A stretch of DNA of 64,000 bases from Pelagicoccus sp. SDUM812002 (GTDB lineage Bacteria; Verrucomicrobiota; Verrucomicrobiia; Opitutales; Opitutaceae), in the NCBI RefSeq assembly GCF_031127835.1, contig NZ_JARXHX010000003.1, positions 186,001-250,000 on the forward strand. Reading direction: 5' to 3'. Under the pieces are notes generated by a model. The model did no database searches and had not been told where the DNA came from. It saw only the letters and a list, made by a program, of their open reading frames with translations. Shown piece by piece: positions 53,160 to 61,731 of the stretch. Numbering within the stretch: the first letter of the stretch is position 1; every line of letters starts with the position of its first letter. Made by a program: the position numbers and the translations under genes.

Positions 53160-54002
53160 CTAACGAAAGAGCAGCGTCGGCAATCGGCAGTCGCGAAGTA
53201 TTTCTGTCGTCGTGCTGCCAATAATGAGATGGCGGATCTTCGAATGACCATATGCACCCATTGCGAGCATACCAATGCCCATGTCTTTCGCGTATTCCGA
53301 CAATTCCGGAGCTACTGCTCCATGCAGCATTTGACAGGTTACTTTCAACCCAGCTGAGCGCAATCGGTCTTCCGACGCTTTCAACTCGTTTAGTACACCT
53401 GATTCGTCGTCTTTCTTTGAAACGCTGACAAGATGAAGCTCAATGTCGGAAAAGCAGATCGAATTGCAAAAATAGTCTATGGCAGCATTGCAGCTCTGTA
53501 CGTTTTCATACGCTAAGAGCACTTTGTCCACCGGTTGGAAAGATCGGGATGCGACCAAACAGGGCTTGGTCGAGGCCCGAACTACGCGTTCCATGGTAGA
53601 ACCGAGATGCTCCGCCGCAAAGTTCGCATTCTCTCCACGCTTTCCGATTACAATAAGTTCCGCCGACTCTTCTAACTCGCTAAGTGAATCGACAAGGAAC
53701 CCCGTTTTGTGGATACGCGATATCTCTCCTTCGTAACCAGCATTCCGCACTATTGTCTCCGCACGCTCTAGAACGAGCGTCGCTTTCTGCTCCTCCAATT
53801 GCTGCAGCTCTCCCATGATCGACTGGTAAGGCTGCAGTCCGAGGCTGCCGCTGAGATCGGCGACGAATGGGATTTCGAATTGCCGCAGATCAGTGACATA
53901 GACGATGTCGATCGACGCCTTCATTCGATGTGCGGCCCAAGCTGCATATTCGCAGCAACTTTGCGAATACTGAGAGCCATCAATGCAAACGAGAATCTTC
54001 AT
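53160..54002 (-). CDS. Tandem universal stress protein (two Usp domains)
   Basis: 280 residues made of two Usp folds. The first (about 1-148) starts MKILVCIDGSQYSQSCCEYAAWAA and ends with IGKRGENANFAAEHLGSTMERVVRASTKPCLVASRSF. The second (about 155-280) ends AMGAYGHSKIRHLIIGSTTTEILRDCRLPTLLFR, with the G-x2-G-x9-G(S/T) ATP-binding motif kept in both. Such proteins bind ATP or hydrolyse it slowly and respond to stress. It lies 14 bases after glgC on the same strand. Confidence 0.93.
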   Translation of the reverse strand: MKILVCIDGSQYSQSCCEYAAWAAHRMKASIDIVYVTDLRQFEIPFVADLSGSLGLQPYQSIMGELQQLEEQKATLVLERAETIVRNAGYEGEISRIHKTGFLVDSLSELEESAELIVIGKRGENANFAAEHLGSTMERVVRASTKPCLVASRSFQPVDKVLLAYENVQSCNAAIDYFCNSICFSDIELHLVSVSKKDDESGVLNELKASEDRLRSAGLKVTCQMLHGAVAPELSEYAKDMGIGMLAMGAYGHSKIRHLIIGSTTTEILRDCRLPTLLFR

Positions 54003-54016
54003 CGGAATAAGTTGGG

Positions 54017-55297
54017 TTAAAAAACGGTGTTGGATGGGACGCTGGTATTTTTGGTGACAATCACCACTCCGTCCCGAACGAACACTCCATTTTTCTCAAA
54101 CATATCGGGTTTACCTTCGGGATTCAGCTTCACGTTGTCCCCGATTCGAGCACCCTTATCGATGATAGCGTTTTTGATCTCACAGTTGAGCCCCACCCCA
54201 ACATCGGGGCGGCCGAGTTCCTTATTTTGGCGGCGATCATCGGCGCTCTCGAATTCATCCGCTCCCATCATGATGACGTTCTCGAGTCGAGTGCCTTCGC
54301 GCAGAACCGAGCGAATGCCAATCACGCAACGCTTGAGGTAAGAGTCCGTAATGATACATCCATCGCCAATGATCACATGATTGATGGAGCAGCGGTTGAT
54401 CTTGCTCGCAGGAAGGTACCGAGCACGCGTGAAAATCGGTCGGCCACGAGAGAAGAAATTGAACTGCGGCATCGGATCCGCAAGTTGAAGGTTTGCATCG
54501 AAAAAAGCCTTAACGGTTCCGATGTCCTCCCAGTACCCTTCAAAGATTGAAGCCCTCAGCTTAGAGGAACCGAGCAATGATGGAATGACCTCTTTGCCGA
54601 AATCCGTCATCGAATTGTCAAGCGCGTCGATCATGGTCTTGCGGTTGAAAACGTAAATCCCCATCGATGCCAAACAGCATTCCTTAGCGTTGCCCGTCTT
54701 CAACGTTCCAGCTATGTTTTCCGGGATCTTGAGACCTTCAATAACGTTAGGGTCGGTCGGCTTTTCTACGAACTCCGTAATCTCCAAGGATGCAGAAACG
54801 CGCATTAGACCAAGCCCCTTGCAATTATCAGCAGGAAACGGAATAGCAGCGACCGTGACTTCAGCATCGTTCTTTATGTGCTCAGCGATGATCTTGTCGT
54901 AATCCATTCGGTAGAGCTGGTCTCCCGAGAGGATAATCACGTAATCATACTCGCTGTTGGTAAAGTGATGGATGTTCTGGCGAACGGCATCCGCGGTGCC
55001 TTGGTACCAGCTATCACCTTTTTCCGTCTGTTCTGCTGAGAGTATGTCGACGGTACCACCAGCGAAAGGATCGAACCGATACGTTTCCTGGATATGCCGA
55101 TGCAACGAAGCCGTGTTGAACTGCGTGAGCAGGTAGATGTTATTTATGCCCGAGTTAAGGCAGTTGCTGATGGGAATATCGACCAATCGGTACTTCCCAG
55201 CTAATGGCACCGCAGGTTTGCAGCGCTCCTTCGTGAGCGGATAGAGGCGAGAGCCACGACCACCTCCCATAATTACGGCAATTGCTTTCTTTTGCAT
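54017..55297 (-). CDS. glgC: Glucose-1-phosphate adenylyltransferase (ADP-glucose pyrophosphorylase)
   Basis: 426 residues. AVIMGGGRGSRLYPLTKERCKPAVPLAGKYRLVDIPISNCLNSGI is the N-terminal nucleotide- and activator-binding signature. WYQGTADAVRQNIHHF, DYVIILSGDQLYRMDY, EFVEKP and SMGIYVFNRKTM are the catalytic-domain blocks, and a C-terminal left-handed beta-helix (GDGCIITDSYLKRCVIGIRSVLREGTRLENVIMMGAD) completes it. It makes ADP-glucose for glycogen synthesis and is normally allosterically controlled. No glgA/glgB is next to it. Confidence 0.97.
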   Translation of the reverse strand: MQKKAIAVIMGGGRGSRLYPLTKERCKPAVPLAGKYRLVDIPISNCLNSGINNIYLLTQFNTASLHRHIQETYRFDPFAGGTVDILSAEQTEKGDSWYQGTADAVRQNIHHFTNSEYDYVIILSGDQLYRMDYDKIIAEHIKNDAEVTVAAIPFPADNCKGLGLMRVSASLEITEFVEKPTDPNVIEGLKIPENIAGTLKTGNAKECCLASMGIYVFNRKTMIDALDNSMTDFGKEVIPSLLGSSKLRASIFEGYWEDIGTVKAFFDANLQLADPMPQFNFFSRGRPIFTRARYLPASKINRCSINHVIIGDGCIITDSYLKRCVIGIRSVLREGTRLENVIMMGADEFESADDRRQNKELGRPDVGVGLNCEIKNAIIDKGARIGDNVKLNPEGKPDMFEKNGVFVRDGVVIVTKNTSVPSNTVF

Positions 55298-55540
55298 GAT
55301 ATTCTCTAAGCGTATTTGGAATCAACGACTTCCTATCGTTACCGTATCCAGCTTCGAAGAGTTCACAACCACAAAACCTAGAACGCTTTGTGAATTTAAG
55401 AAGACAACAAGAACTACCTCCGCCGGATTGAAGGCAGAGATAGGTATCTTGTTTCGCCTCCAAGGGGCCTGACCCGTTGCCCGCTGCCATATGCAGACAG
55501 GAATCCAAGCCACCACCGGCCAGAGCAGAGAGATTGCCGA

Positions 55541-55882
55541 CTAGACGGCATTAATTCGATCGCAAACAAGCTTGGCAGCCGTCTTCACAGCGCTTCGCGT
55601 CGAGCGAATTTGCAACCATTCAAGTTGTGTCGTCAGGATCGCCTTCACGTTAAGACGTAGATCTTTATTTGTTCCGGGCGTTTCAATCTCAGGCAGTCCA
55701 GCTAGCGAGCGAATCTTTTGGATGTTTGTCAGCTGAAACAGCATGAAATCTCGAATGCTCACTCGTCCGTCGGCGTTGACGGGACATCCTGCATCGATCG
55801 ACAGCTGCACCCAACCCCGCGAACATTTCAAGCGAGCGGCGATTTCGTCTATCGACAACGGGTGTTCGTCAGCTTTTTGCAT
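55541..55882 (-). CDS. Small helix-turn-helix protein
   Basis: 113 residues from the ATG at 55882. The frame is open far upstream through the cysN region, but that part is a shadow of cysN. LSIDEIAARLKCSRGWVQLSIDAGCPVNADGRVSIRDFMLF is a helix-turn-helix followed by a wing, in the style of MerR/excisionase or phage Nu1-like (terminase small subunit) DNA-binding domains. The second half is a helical tail (LNVKAILTTQLEWLQIRSTRSAVKTAAKLV). It could be a phage-derived or regulatory protein; no other phage gene is visible. It lies between cysN and glgC with normal composition. Confidence 0.7.
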   Translation of the reverse strand: MQKADEHPLSIDEIAARLKCSRGWVQLSIDAGCPVNADGRVSIRDFMLFQLTNIQKIRSLAGLPEIETPGTNKDLRLNVKAILTTQLEWLQIRSTRSAVKTAAKLVCDRINAV

Positions 55883-55960
55883 AGGGTTTACATTAATTTT
55901 AAGTCTCCACCTGTAAAGACTTAGTAAACAAGAATACTCTCTAGGGGATCCCCTGAAACG

Positions 55961-55993
55961 AAAAAGGCAGCGTTCCCACAAAGGGAACGCTGC
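55961..55993 (-). terminator. Rho-independent terminator of cysDN
   Basis: On the minus strand, the 11-base perfect stem GCAGCGTTCCC / GGGAACGCTGC with a five-base loop is followed by CTTTTTCG. It lies 26 bases after the cysN stop. Confidence 0.9.
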
Positions 55994-56019
55994 GTGATAA
56001 AAACCGATTTGAGGAGCGA

Positions 56020-57306
56020 CTACCGTATCATGCCTGCGGCGACTGTCTCGTTGGTGAAGGCGTCCACCAGGATGAAGGAGCCCGTCACGCGGTTGCGCTT
56101 GTAGCTGTCGTAGCAAAGCGGCGAGGCGGTGCGGATGGTGATGCGCCCGATGTCGTTGAGCGTGAACTCGTTGTCGCCCTCGATCTTGTGCAGGGTGTTG
56201 ATGTCCACCTTGTACTTGACCTCGCGAACCAGGGCCTTCGCCTCCTTGGAGCAATGGCGGATCAGGAACTTGCCCTTCGGGTTGAGGGGCTTGTCGGAGA
56301 ACCAGCACACCATGGCGTCGATGTCCTGCCCGACCGTGGGCGGGTTGTTGGGCTTGCCGATCATGTCGCCGCGGCTGATGTCGATCTCGCGGTCCAGCGT
56401 CATCGCGACGCTCAACGGCGAGTAGGCCTCCGCGAGCTCGCCTTCCGCCGTGTGCAAGGCCTTGACCTTCGCCTCGAAGCCGGAGGGATAGACCACCACG
56501 TCGTCGCCGGGCTTGAAGACCCCGCCGGCGATGCGCCCCGCGTAGCCGCGGAAGTCGTGGTACTCGTCGCTGTGGGGGCGGATCACCCACTGGACCGGCA
56601 GGCGCGAGTCCACATGGTTGGCGTCCGGGCCGACGTACAGCGTCTCGAGGTGGTAGAGGAGGGTCGGCCCCTTGTACCAGTCCATGTTCTTGGACTGGTC
56701 CACCACGTTGTCGCCCTTCAGGGCGCTGATCGGGATGAAGGAGACCTCCACGATGTTCTCAAGGCGCGAGGCGAACTTCTGGAACTCCTCGCGGATCTTC
56801 TTGAAGGTCGCTTCCGACCAGTCGACCAGGTCCATCTTGTTGACCGCGATCACCACGTGCTGGATCCGCAGCAGGTTCGCGATGAACGAGTGGCGGCAGG
56901 TCTGCTCGATGACCCCCTTGCGGGCGTCCACCAGGATGATGGCCAGGTTGGCCGTCGAGGCTCCCGTCACCATGTTGCGGGTGTACTGGATGTGGCCGGG
57001 AGTGTCGGCGATGATGAACTTGCGGCGCGGGGTGGCGAAGTAGCGGTAGGCCACGTCGATGGTGATGCCCTGCTCGCGCTCGGAGCGCAGGCCGTCGGTG
57101 AGGAGGGCCAGGTTCACGTGCTCGTCGCCGCGCTGCTTGCTGGTGTTCTCGATGGACTCGAGCTGGTCCTCGAAGATCGCCTTGGAGTCGTACATGAGGC
57201 GCCCGATAAGGGTGGACTTTCCGTCGTCGACCGAGCCGGCGGTCGTGAAGCGGAGCAGGTCCATGTCGAGGTAGCCTTCTTCCGGAGAGCTGTTTTCAGT
57301 GCTCAT
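56020..57306 (-). CDS. cysN: Sulfate adenylyltransferase subunit 1 (GTPase)
   Basis: 428 residues; ends without a fused APS kinase domain. FTTAGSVDDGKSTLIGRLMYDSK is the G1 loop, IADTPGHIQYTRNMVTGAS is G3, and VIAVNKMDLVDW is G4, as in elongation-factor-type GTPases. EF-Tu-like domains 2 and 3 follow (AGRIAGGVFKPGDDVVVYPSGFEAKV, GSFILVDAFTNETVAAGMI). With CysD it activates sulfate to APS, driven by GTP hydrolysis. The gene and cysD are visibly richer in G+C than the genes on either side: sample rows have 38-40 of 60 bases G or C against 29-35 in glgC. Lys is almost always AAG and Glu mostly GAG. Confidence 0.96.
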   Translation of the reverse strand: MSTENSSPEEGYLDMDLLRFTTAGSVDDGKSTLIGRLMYDSKAIFEDQLESIENTSKQRGDEHVNLALLTDGLRSEREQGITIDVAYRYFATPRRKFIIADTPGHIQYTRNMVTGASTANLAIILVDARKGVIEQTCRHSFIANLLRIQHVVIAVNKMDLVDWSEATFKKIREEFQKFASRLENIVEVSFIPISALKGDNVVDQSKNMDWYKGPTLLYHLETLYVGPDANHVDSRLPVQWVIRPHSDEYHDFRGYAGRIAGGVFKPGDDVVVYPSGFEAKVKALHTAEGELAEAYSPLSVAMTLDREIDISRGDMIGKPNNPPTVGQDIDAMVCWFSDKPLNPKGKFLIRHCSKEAKALVREVKYKVDINTLHKIEGDNEFTLNDIGRITIRTASPLCYDSYKRNRVTGSFILVDAFTNETVAAGMIR

Positions 57307-57352
57307 AGTATTTGTGAAATCTGTAGTTAAGGTTCGGTTGCGCCGCAGCGGA

Positions 57353-58258
57353 TCAAAAGTAGCCCGCCTTCTTGCGGTCTTCCATGGCGCTTTCGCTTCG
57401 CTTGTCGTCGGCGCGGTTGCCGCGCTCGGTCTGGCGGGCCGCCGCGACCTCCTCGATGATCTTCTCCATGGTGTCAGCGCCGGACTCGACCGCGCCGGTG
57501 ATGGTCGCGTCGCCCATGGTGCGGAAGCGGATCTGCTTCCTCTCGACCGTCTCGCCGTCGCGCGGCTGGACGAATTCGGAGACCGCTAGGATCGTTCCGT
57601 TGCGGACCACTATGTCGCGCTCGTGGGCGTAGTAGAGGCTGGGCAGTTCGATGCTTTCCGCCTTCATGTACTGCCACACGTCCATCTCGGTCCAGTTGGA
57701 GAGCGGGAAGACGCGGAAGTGCTCCCCTTGGGCCATGCGGCCGTTGAAGATGTTCCAAAGCTCGGGGCGCTGGTTCTTGGGGTCCCACTGGCCGAACTCG
57801 TCGCGATGGGAGAAGAAGCGCTCCTTGGCGCGAGCCTTCTCCTCGTCGCGGCGGGCTCCCCCCATGGCCGCGTCGTACTGGCCCTCCTCGAGGGCGTCGA
57901 GCAGGGTCTGGATCTGCAGCATGTTGCGGGAAGCGTTCGCTCCCTTCTCCTCGACCACGCGACCGTCCTTGATCGCTTCCTCCACCGAAGCTACGATCAG
58001 GTTCGCGCCCAGCTTCTCCACCAGGTCGTCGCGGTAGACGAGGGTCTCGGGGAAATTGTGCCCGGTGTCCACGTGCAGAAGGGGGAAAGGGATCTTGGCC
58101 GGCCAGAAGGCCTTCGCCGCAAGATGCGTCATCACGATGGAGTCCTTGCCTCCGGAGAACATGAGCACGGGACGCTCGAACTGGGCGGCGGTCTCGCGAA
58201 GGATGTAGATCGCTTCGCTTTCGAGCTGCTTCAAGTGCGTTACTGAGTAATCTTGCAT
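57353..58258 (-). CDS. cysD: Sulfate adenylyltransferase subunit 2
   Basis: 301 residues. VLMFSGGKDSIVMTHLAAKAF is the PP-loop (SGGKDS), FPLLHVDTGHNFPETLVYRD follows, and AMGGARRDEEKARAKERFFSHRDEFGQWDPKNQRPELWNIFNG and FPLSNWTEMDVWQYMKAE are strongly conserved CysD blocks. The C-terminal RFRTMGDATITGAVES is typical. It adenylylates sulfate with CysN as partner, 46 bases downstream. It shares the high G+C and codon pattern of cysN. No cysH, cysI or cysG is visible nearby. Confidence 0.97.
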   Translation of the reverse strand: MQDYSVTHLKQLESEAIYILRETAAQFERPVLMFSGGKDSIVMTHLAAKAFWPAKIPFPLLHVDTGHNFPETLVYRDDLVEKLGANLIVASVEEAIKDGRVVEEKGANASRNMLQIQTLLDALEEGQYDAAMGGARRDEEKARAKERFFSHRDEFGQWDPKNQRPELWNIFNGRMAQGEHFRVFPLSNWTEMDVWQYMKAESIELPSLYYAHERDIVVRNGTILAVSEFVQPRDGETVERKQIRFRTMGDATITGAVESGADTMEKIIEEVAAARQTERGNRADDKRSESAMEDRKKAGYF

Positions 58259-58324
58259 ATCTTAGTAAAGTTAAGAGGGATTAAAGGTTGATTTCCAAAA
58301 TTCGATTATCAGTCAATAGTGTTT

Positions 58325-59587
58325 TCATGAAATTTTCATGGCCGTTGTGTGTTTAACGGCAAAACAAAATCGATCTGCAGCTTTCTTGAGATCTTCGAGT
58401 CCGAGGACGCCAAAACTCAAACGCGCCCAATTACGTGGGCTTCGTCCCGCGTTACACAGCTCTCCCGGAACGTACAAGACGCCCGCTTCGATGGCTGCTT
58501 GGTGAAGCTCTGAGTCAAAGCCCGTTTCCATGTCGCCGGGGGCCATTAACCAGAGATAAAGTCCTCCCTCTGGCAGAGTCCAAGACCAGCCTTGAGCCAA
58601 TAGCGTATCCGCCAAATGAATATGTAATGTCTCAATCTTTTCCAAATAAGACTTTCGCAAAACTCCAAGATGCCTATCGAAAAGCCCGGTCTCCAGTGAT
58701 TTCGCGAGCAACGCTTGGTTGTAGTTGGCCGTTCCAAAATCCTGCTGCCCCTTTACTGCCATCATCCGATCGAGCCAATCACCGTGCGTGCAATAACCAA
58801 AGCCTACCTTTAGTCCGGTGGCGAAAGGCTTTGTGAGTGTCGTCGAATAGAAAATCGGAACATCATTCCCCTCGCCTGCCAAAGCAAGAGAGCTTTCCGC
58901 CTCGAATGGCTTAGCGTAGAAGAGCTCCCGATACGCGGCATCTTCGAACAGAGCAATCGTGCCATCGAACTTCCCTAGAAGTGCTAAGAGCGAGCTTTTG
59001 CACTCCCTTGATACGCTGTGGCCGCTGGGATTAGCGTAGTAGCTCACTAAATACACTGCTTTGACTCGATCCAAATTACCAGCCGCGGCGTACGCTTCTA
59101 AAACGTTGGAGAGACCTGCCTTATCAACGTCTCCATTGCGTAGCATTGGCATCGAAATCGCTTCAACACCCAAGCCGCGAAGCATCTCCAAGAAAACAAA
59201 ATAAGTCGGTTGCTCGACCAACACGATATCACCCGGATCGCAGAGAGTTTGCACTGCGAGATAGAGAGCCTGTTGGGATCCATTACTTATGAAAGAACAC
59301 TCGAGATCGTATGACCAACCTGCATGGTCCTGAGCCTCCAGGCGTCCCGTCATCAGTTTCCTCAACTTCTGGCTCCCTTGATTGGCTCCATATTGTAGAA
59401 CCGATCGATCGCCTTCTTCACATAGGCTAACCGCAACTTCGGTTAGTTCGGCCAGAGGGAGAGTTCGATCATCAGTGAAACCGGCAGCGAGGCTCAGCAA
59501 TTCCGGACGCTGCAAGGCGGCCGTCATCAGGCGAGCAATATCAGATTCCGTTTGACGGGTGCCGAGCTGAGAGAACTTGAGGGACAT
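58325..59587 (-). CDS. PLP-dependent aminotransferase, class I/II (2-aminoadipate / MocR-type fold)
   Basis: 420 residues. LLSLAAGFTDDRTLPLAELTEVAVSL is the substrate-side start seen in the 2-aminoadipate aminotransferase group, and QYGANQGSQKLRKLMTGRLEAQ and ISNGSQQALYLAVQTLCDPGDIVLVEQPTYFVFLEML follow. YLVSYYANPSGHSVSRECK resembles the YxxPxxxNPxG segment, with the substrate-binding Asn (YANPSG). YSTTLTKPFATGLKVGFGYCT contains the PLP-binding Lys (TLTKPFA). There is no N-terminal GntR helix-turn-helix. Substrate unknown. Confidence 0.88.
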   Translation of the reverse strand: MSLKFSQLGTRQTESDIARLMTAALQRPELLSLAAGFTDDRTLPLAELTEVAVSLCEEGDRSVLQYGANQGSQKLRKLMTGRLEAQDHAGWSYDLECSFISNGSQQALYLAVQTLCDPGDIVLVEQPTYFVFLEMLRGLGVEAISMPMLRNGDVDKAGLSNVLEAYAAAGNLDRVKAVYLVSYYANPSGHSVSRECKSSLLALLGKFDGTIALFEDAAYRELFYAKPFEAESSLALAGEGNDVPIFYSTTLTKPFATGLKVGFGYCTHGDWLDRMMAVKGQQDFGTANYNQALLAKSLETGLFDRHLGVLRKSYLEKIETLHIHLADTLLAQGWSWTLPEGGLYLWLMAPGDMETGFDSELHQAAIEAGVLYVPGELCNAGRSPRNWARLSFGVLGLEDLKKAADRFCFAVKHTTAMKIS

Positions 59588-59607
59588 GAGGAGAGACTTT
59601 CATAACG

Positions 59608-59640
59608 AAAAAGACAGCGACGATAACCTCGCCGCTGTCT
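59608..59640 (-). terminator. Rho-independent terminator of the serS-tilS-ftsH run
   Basis: On the minus strand, AGACAGCG and CGCTGTCT form an eight-base stem, followed by TTTTTCG. It lies 29 bases after the ftsH stop and just before the aminotransferase gene. Confidence 0.8.
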
Positions 59641-59669
59641 GATTAAATTTAATGATGTGATCGATTCGT

Positions 59670-61700
59670 CTAGGCAATCGATGGAGCTCCGTCCACGGCC
59701 GGTGGAGCGACATCCTCCTTCGACTTCTTCTTCACTGACTTCTCGTTGGCCTTCTTCTCGGCTTCACGCTTTTCATCGAGTTCCGTCTTGGAGGAAATGA
59801 CATCAGAGCGAATTTCTCCATGCTCTAGAATTTCTTCTACATGCTTGCCGTCGATAGTTTCGTATTGGAGCAAGGCTTCAGCAATTGTAACCAACGCTTC
59901 CTTACGTTCCTCGATCATTTTCCGAGCACGTTCGAATTGTTCGTGAATGATCTCGCTCACCGCCTCATCGATCTGCTCGGCAGTGCTTTCGCTGTGATCC
60001 TGCGTGCGGTTGATGTCGCGACCGAGGAATACTTGATCTTGATTTTCGCCAAACGAGATAGGTCCCAGCTTGCTCATACCGTATCTGCAAACCATGTCCC
60101 GAGCCGACTTCGTCGCCTGCGAAATATCCGCCACAGCACCCGTGCTGTAATCGCCGGTGATAATCTCCTCTGCGAGGCGACCGCCCATACAAACTGCTAT
60201 GTAGTCCTCAAGCTGCTTCTTGGACATTCCTAAGCTATCCTTGGTAGGGGCCATCATTGCCATGCCAAGAGTTCCCCCGCGCGGGAGAATCGTGACCTTG
60301 TGTAGGCGAACATCCCTATCGGTAAGAAGAACTCGAATCATAGCGTGTCCCGCCTCATGGTAAGCCGTAGACTTCAGATCATCCTCGTCTACGACACGAC
60401 GGCGTTCGCGGCCGAATGAAATTTTGTCTCGGGCTTCATCCATGTCGATCGATTCGACCTTATCCTTAGCCTTGCGAGCCGCGGTAAGCGCTCCTTCATT
60501 GAGAAGGTTAGCGAGATCTGCACCAGCAAAACCAGGGGTGACACGAGCGATCGCAGAAAGGTCAACCTCTTCGCTCAAGCGGATCTTTTTGGCATGCACC
60601 TTGAGAATCTCTTCGCGGCCACGCAGATCCGGGAGTCCGACAACAACCTGACGGTCGAATCGTCCGGGACGGAGCAAGGCCTTATCGAGCACGTCGGCAC
60701 GGTTGGTCGCAGCGATGATAATTACGCCCTCGGTCGTGTCAAAACCGTCCATCTCCACAAGCAAAGAGTTCAAAGTCTGCTCACGCTCGTCGTTTCCTCC
60801 GCCAAGTCCAGCGCCACGCTGGCGACCAACAGCGTCAATTTCGTCTACGAATATCAAACAGGGAGCGCTCTTGCGTCCTTGCTCAAACATGTCACGAACG
60901 CGGCTTGCGCCTACACCCACAAACATTTCCACGAAATCGGAACCACTGATCGAAAAGAATGGAACGTCCGCTTCGCCAGCCACCGCCTTTGCGAGCAAGG
61001 TCTTGCCGGTACCTGGAGGCCCCACCATCAAAATGCCCTTAGGGATCTTACCGCCCATACGTTGAAAACGTTTTGGGTCCTTCAGAAAATCGATAACTTC
61101 GCTGACCTCCTCTTTGGCTTCGTCGCAGCCAGCAACGTTCGCGAAGGTGATCTTGTCCTTGTCGCGGGTCAGCAGCTTTGCTTTGCTCTTGCCGAAGCTG
61201 AGAGCACCCTTGCCAGCCATTCGGAGCTGACGGACGAAGAGGAAGTAGAGTAACCCGATGACCAGCAGAAACGGAATGATGCCAGCGAGCAATTGCGGCA
61301 GAAAGGTGTTTGGGCTGGTTTCCTTGAAGACACCGCTCGATTGCAGTATTTCGTAGTTCGACTCAGAGAGCCGTCCCTTGGCGATGAATCCCTTGTTGGC
61401 GATCACCTCATCTCCCAAGTCATTCGTGACCGGAGTCGCAATCGTACCTCCAATCTCGTACCAATCCATGCCTCCATTCGGCATAGGAGCAATTTTGCCA
61501 GCAAGAACGCGTCCTTGCTGGGTCATTTCGATCACCTTGGTTACCGGTAGCGTTTCGACTTCGCCGGTCTCGGTAGAGTTTTGCCAGATGATCAGCATCA
61601 ATGCGATGAGGACCACCCAGAATATGATAACCTTGGGTTGAAAACGCTCAGGCCCACCTTTCATGGGGCCGCGCCGGTTGGAACTATTTTTATCGGGCAT
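59670..61700 (-). CDS. ftsH: ATP-dependent zinc metalloprotease FtsH
   Basis: 676 residues. Two membrane segments (about 23-40 and 137-157) flank a periplasmic part. AAA module: [39 protein letters not shown] (Walker A 227-234 and pore Phe), CLIFVDEID (Walker B), and [20 protein letters not shown] (second region of homology). Protease: AYHEAGHAM (HEAGH at 448-452) with the later Asp ligand in the [11 protein letters not shown] region. The C-terminal tail is Lys/Glu-rich. It degrades unassembled membrane proteins and regulators. 31 bases downstream of tilS. Confidence 0.98.
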   Translation of the reverse strand: MPDKNSSNRRGPMKGGPERFQPKVIIFWVVLIALMLIIWQNSTETGEVETLPVTKVIEMTQQGRVLAGKIAPMPNGGMDWYEIGGTIATPVTNDLGDEVIANKGFIAKGRLSESNYEILQSSGVFKETSPNTFLPQLLAGIIPFLLVIGLLYFLFVRQLRMAGKGALSFGKSKAKLLTRDKDKITFANVAGCDEAKEEVSEVIDFLKDPKRFQRMGGKIPKGILMVGPPGTGKTLLAKAVAGEADVPFFSISGSDFVEMFVGVGASRVRDMFEQGRKSAPCLIFVDEIDAVGRQRGAGLGGGNDEREQTLNSLLVEMDGFDTTEGVIIIAATNRADVLDKALLRPGRFDRQVVVGLPDLRGREEILKVHAKKIRLSEEVDLSAIARVTPGFAGADLANLLNEGALTAARKAKDKVESIDMDEARDKISFGRERRRVVDEDDLKSTAYHEAGHAMIRVLLTDRDVRLHKVTILPRGGTLGMAMMAPTKDSLGMSKKQLEDYIAVCMGGRLAEEIITGDYSTGAVADISQATKSARDMVCRYGMSKLGPISFGENQDQVFLGRDINRTQDHSESTAEQIDEAVSEIIHEQFERARKMIEERKEALVTIAEALLQYETIDGKHVEEILEHGEIRSDVISSKTELDEKREAEKKANEKSVKKKSKEDVAPPAVDGAPSIA

Positions 61701-61731
61701 TAAATTCTAATGGAGGCGTGTAGGTTGAGTC

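Noticed and set aside
55883-56590. Upstream continuation of the small helix-turn-helix frame through the cysN terminator and into cysN
   Set aside because: This part encodes arginine-rich shadow sequence from cysN and crosses a terminator; the real start is the ATG at 55882.
56188-57330. 380-codon open frame on the plus strand opposite cysN
   Set aside because: Low-complexity product rich in Val, Asp, Glu, Leu and Arg; it mirrors cysN exactly and results from the high third-position G+C there.
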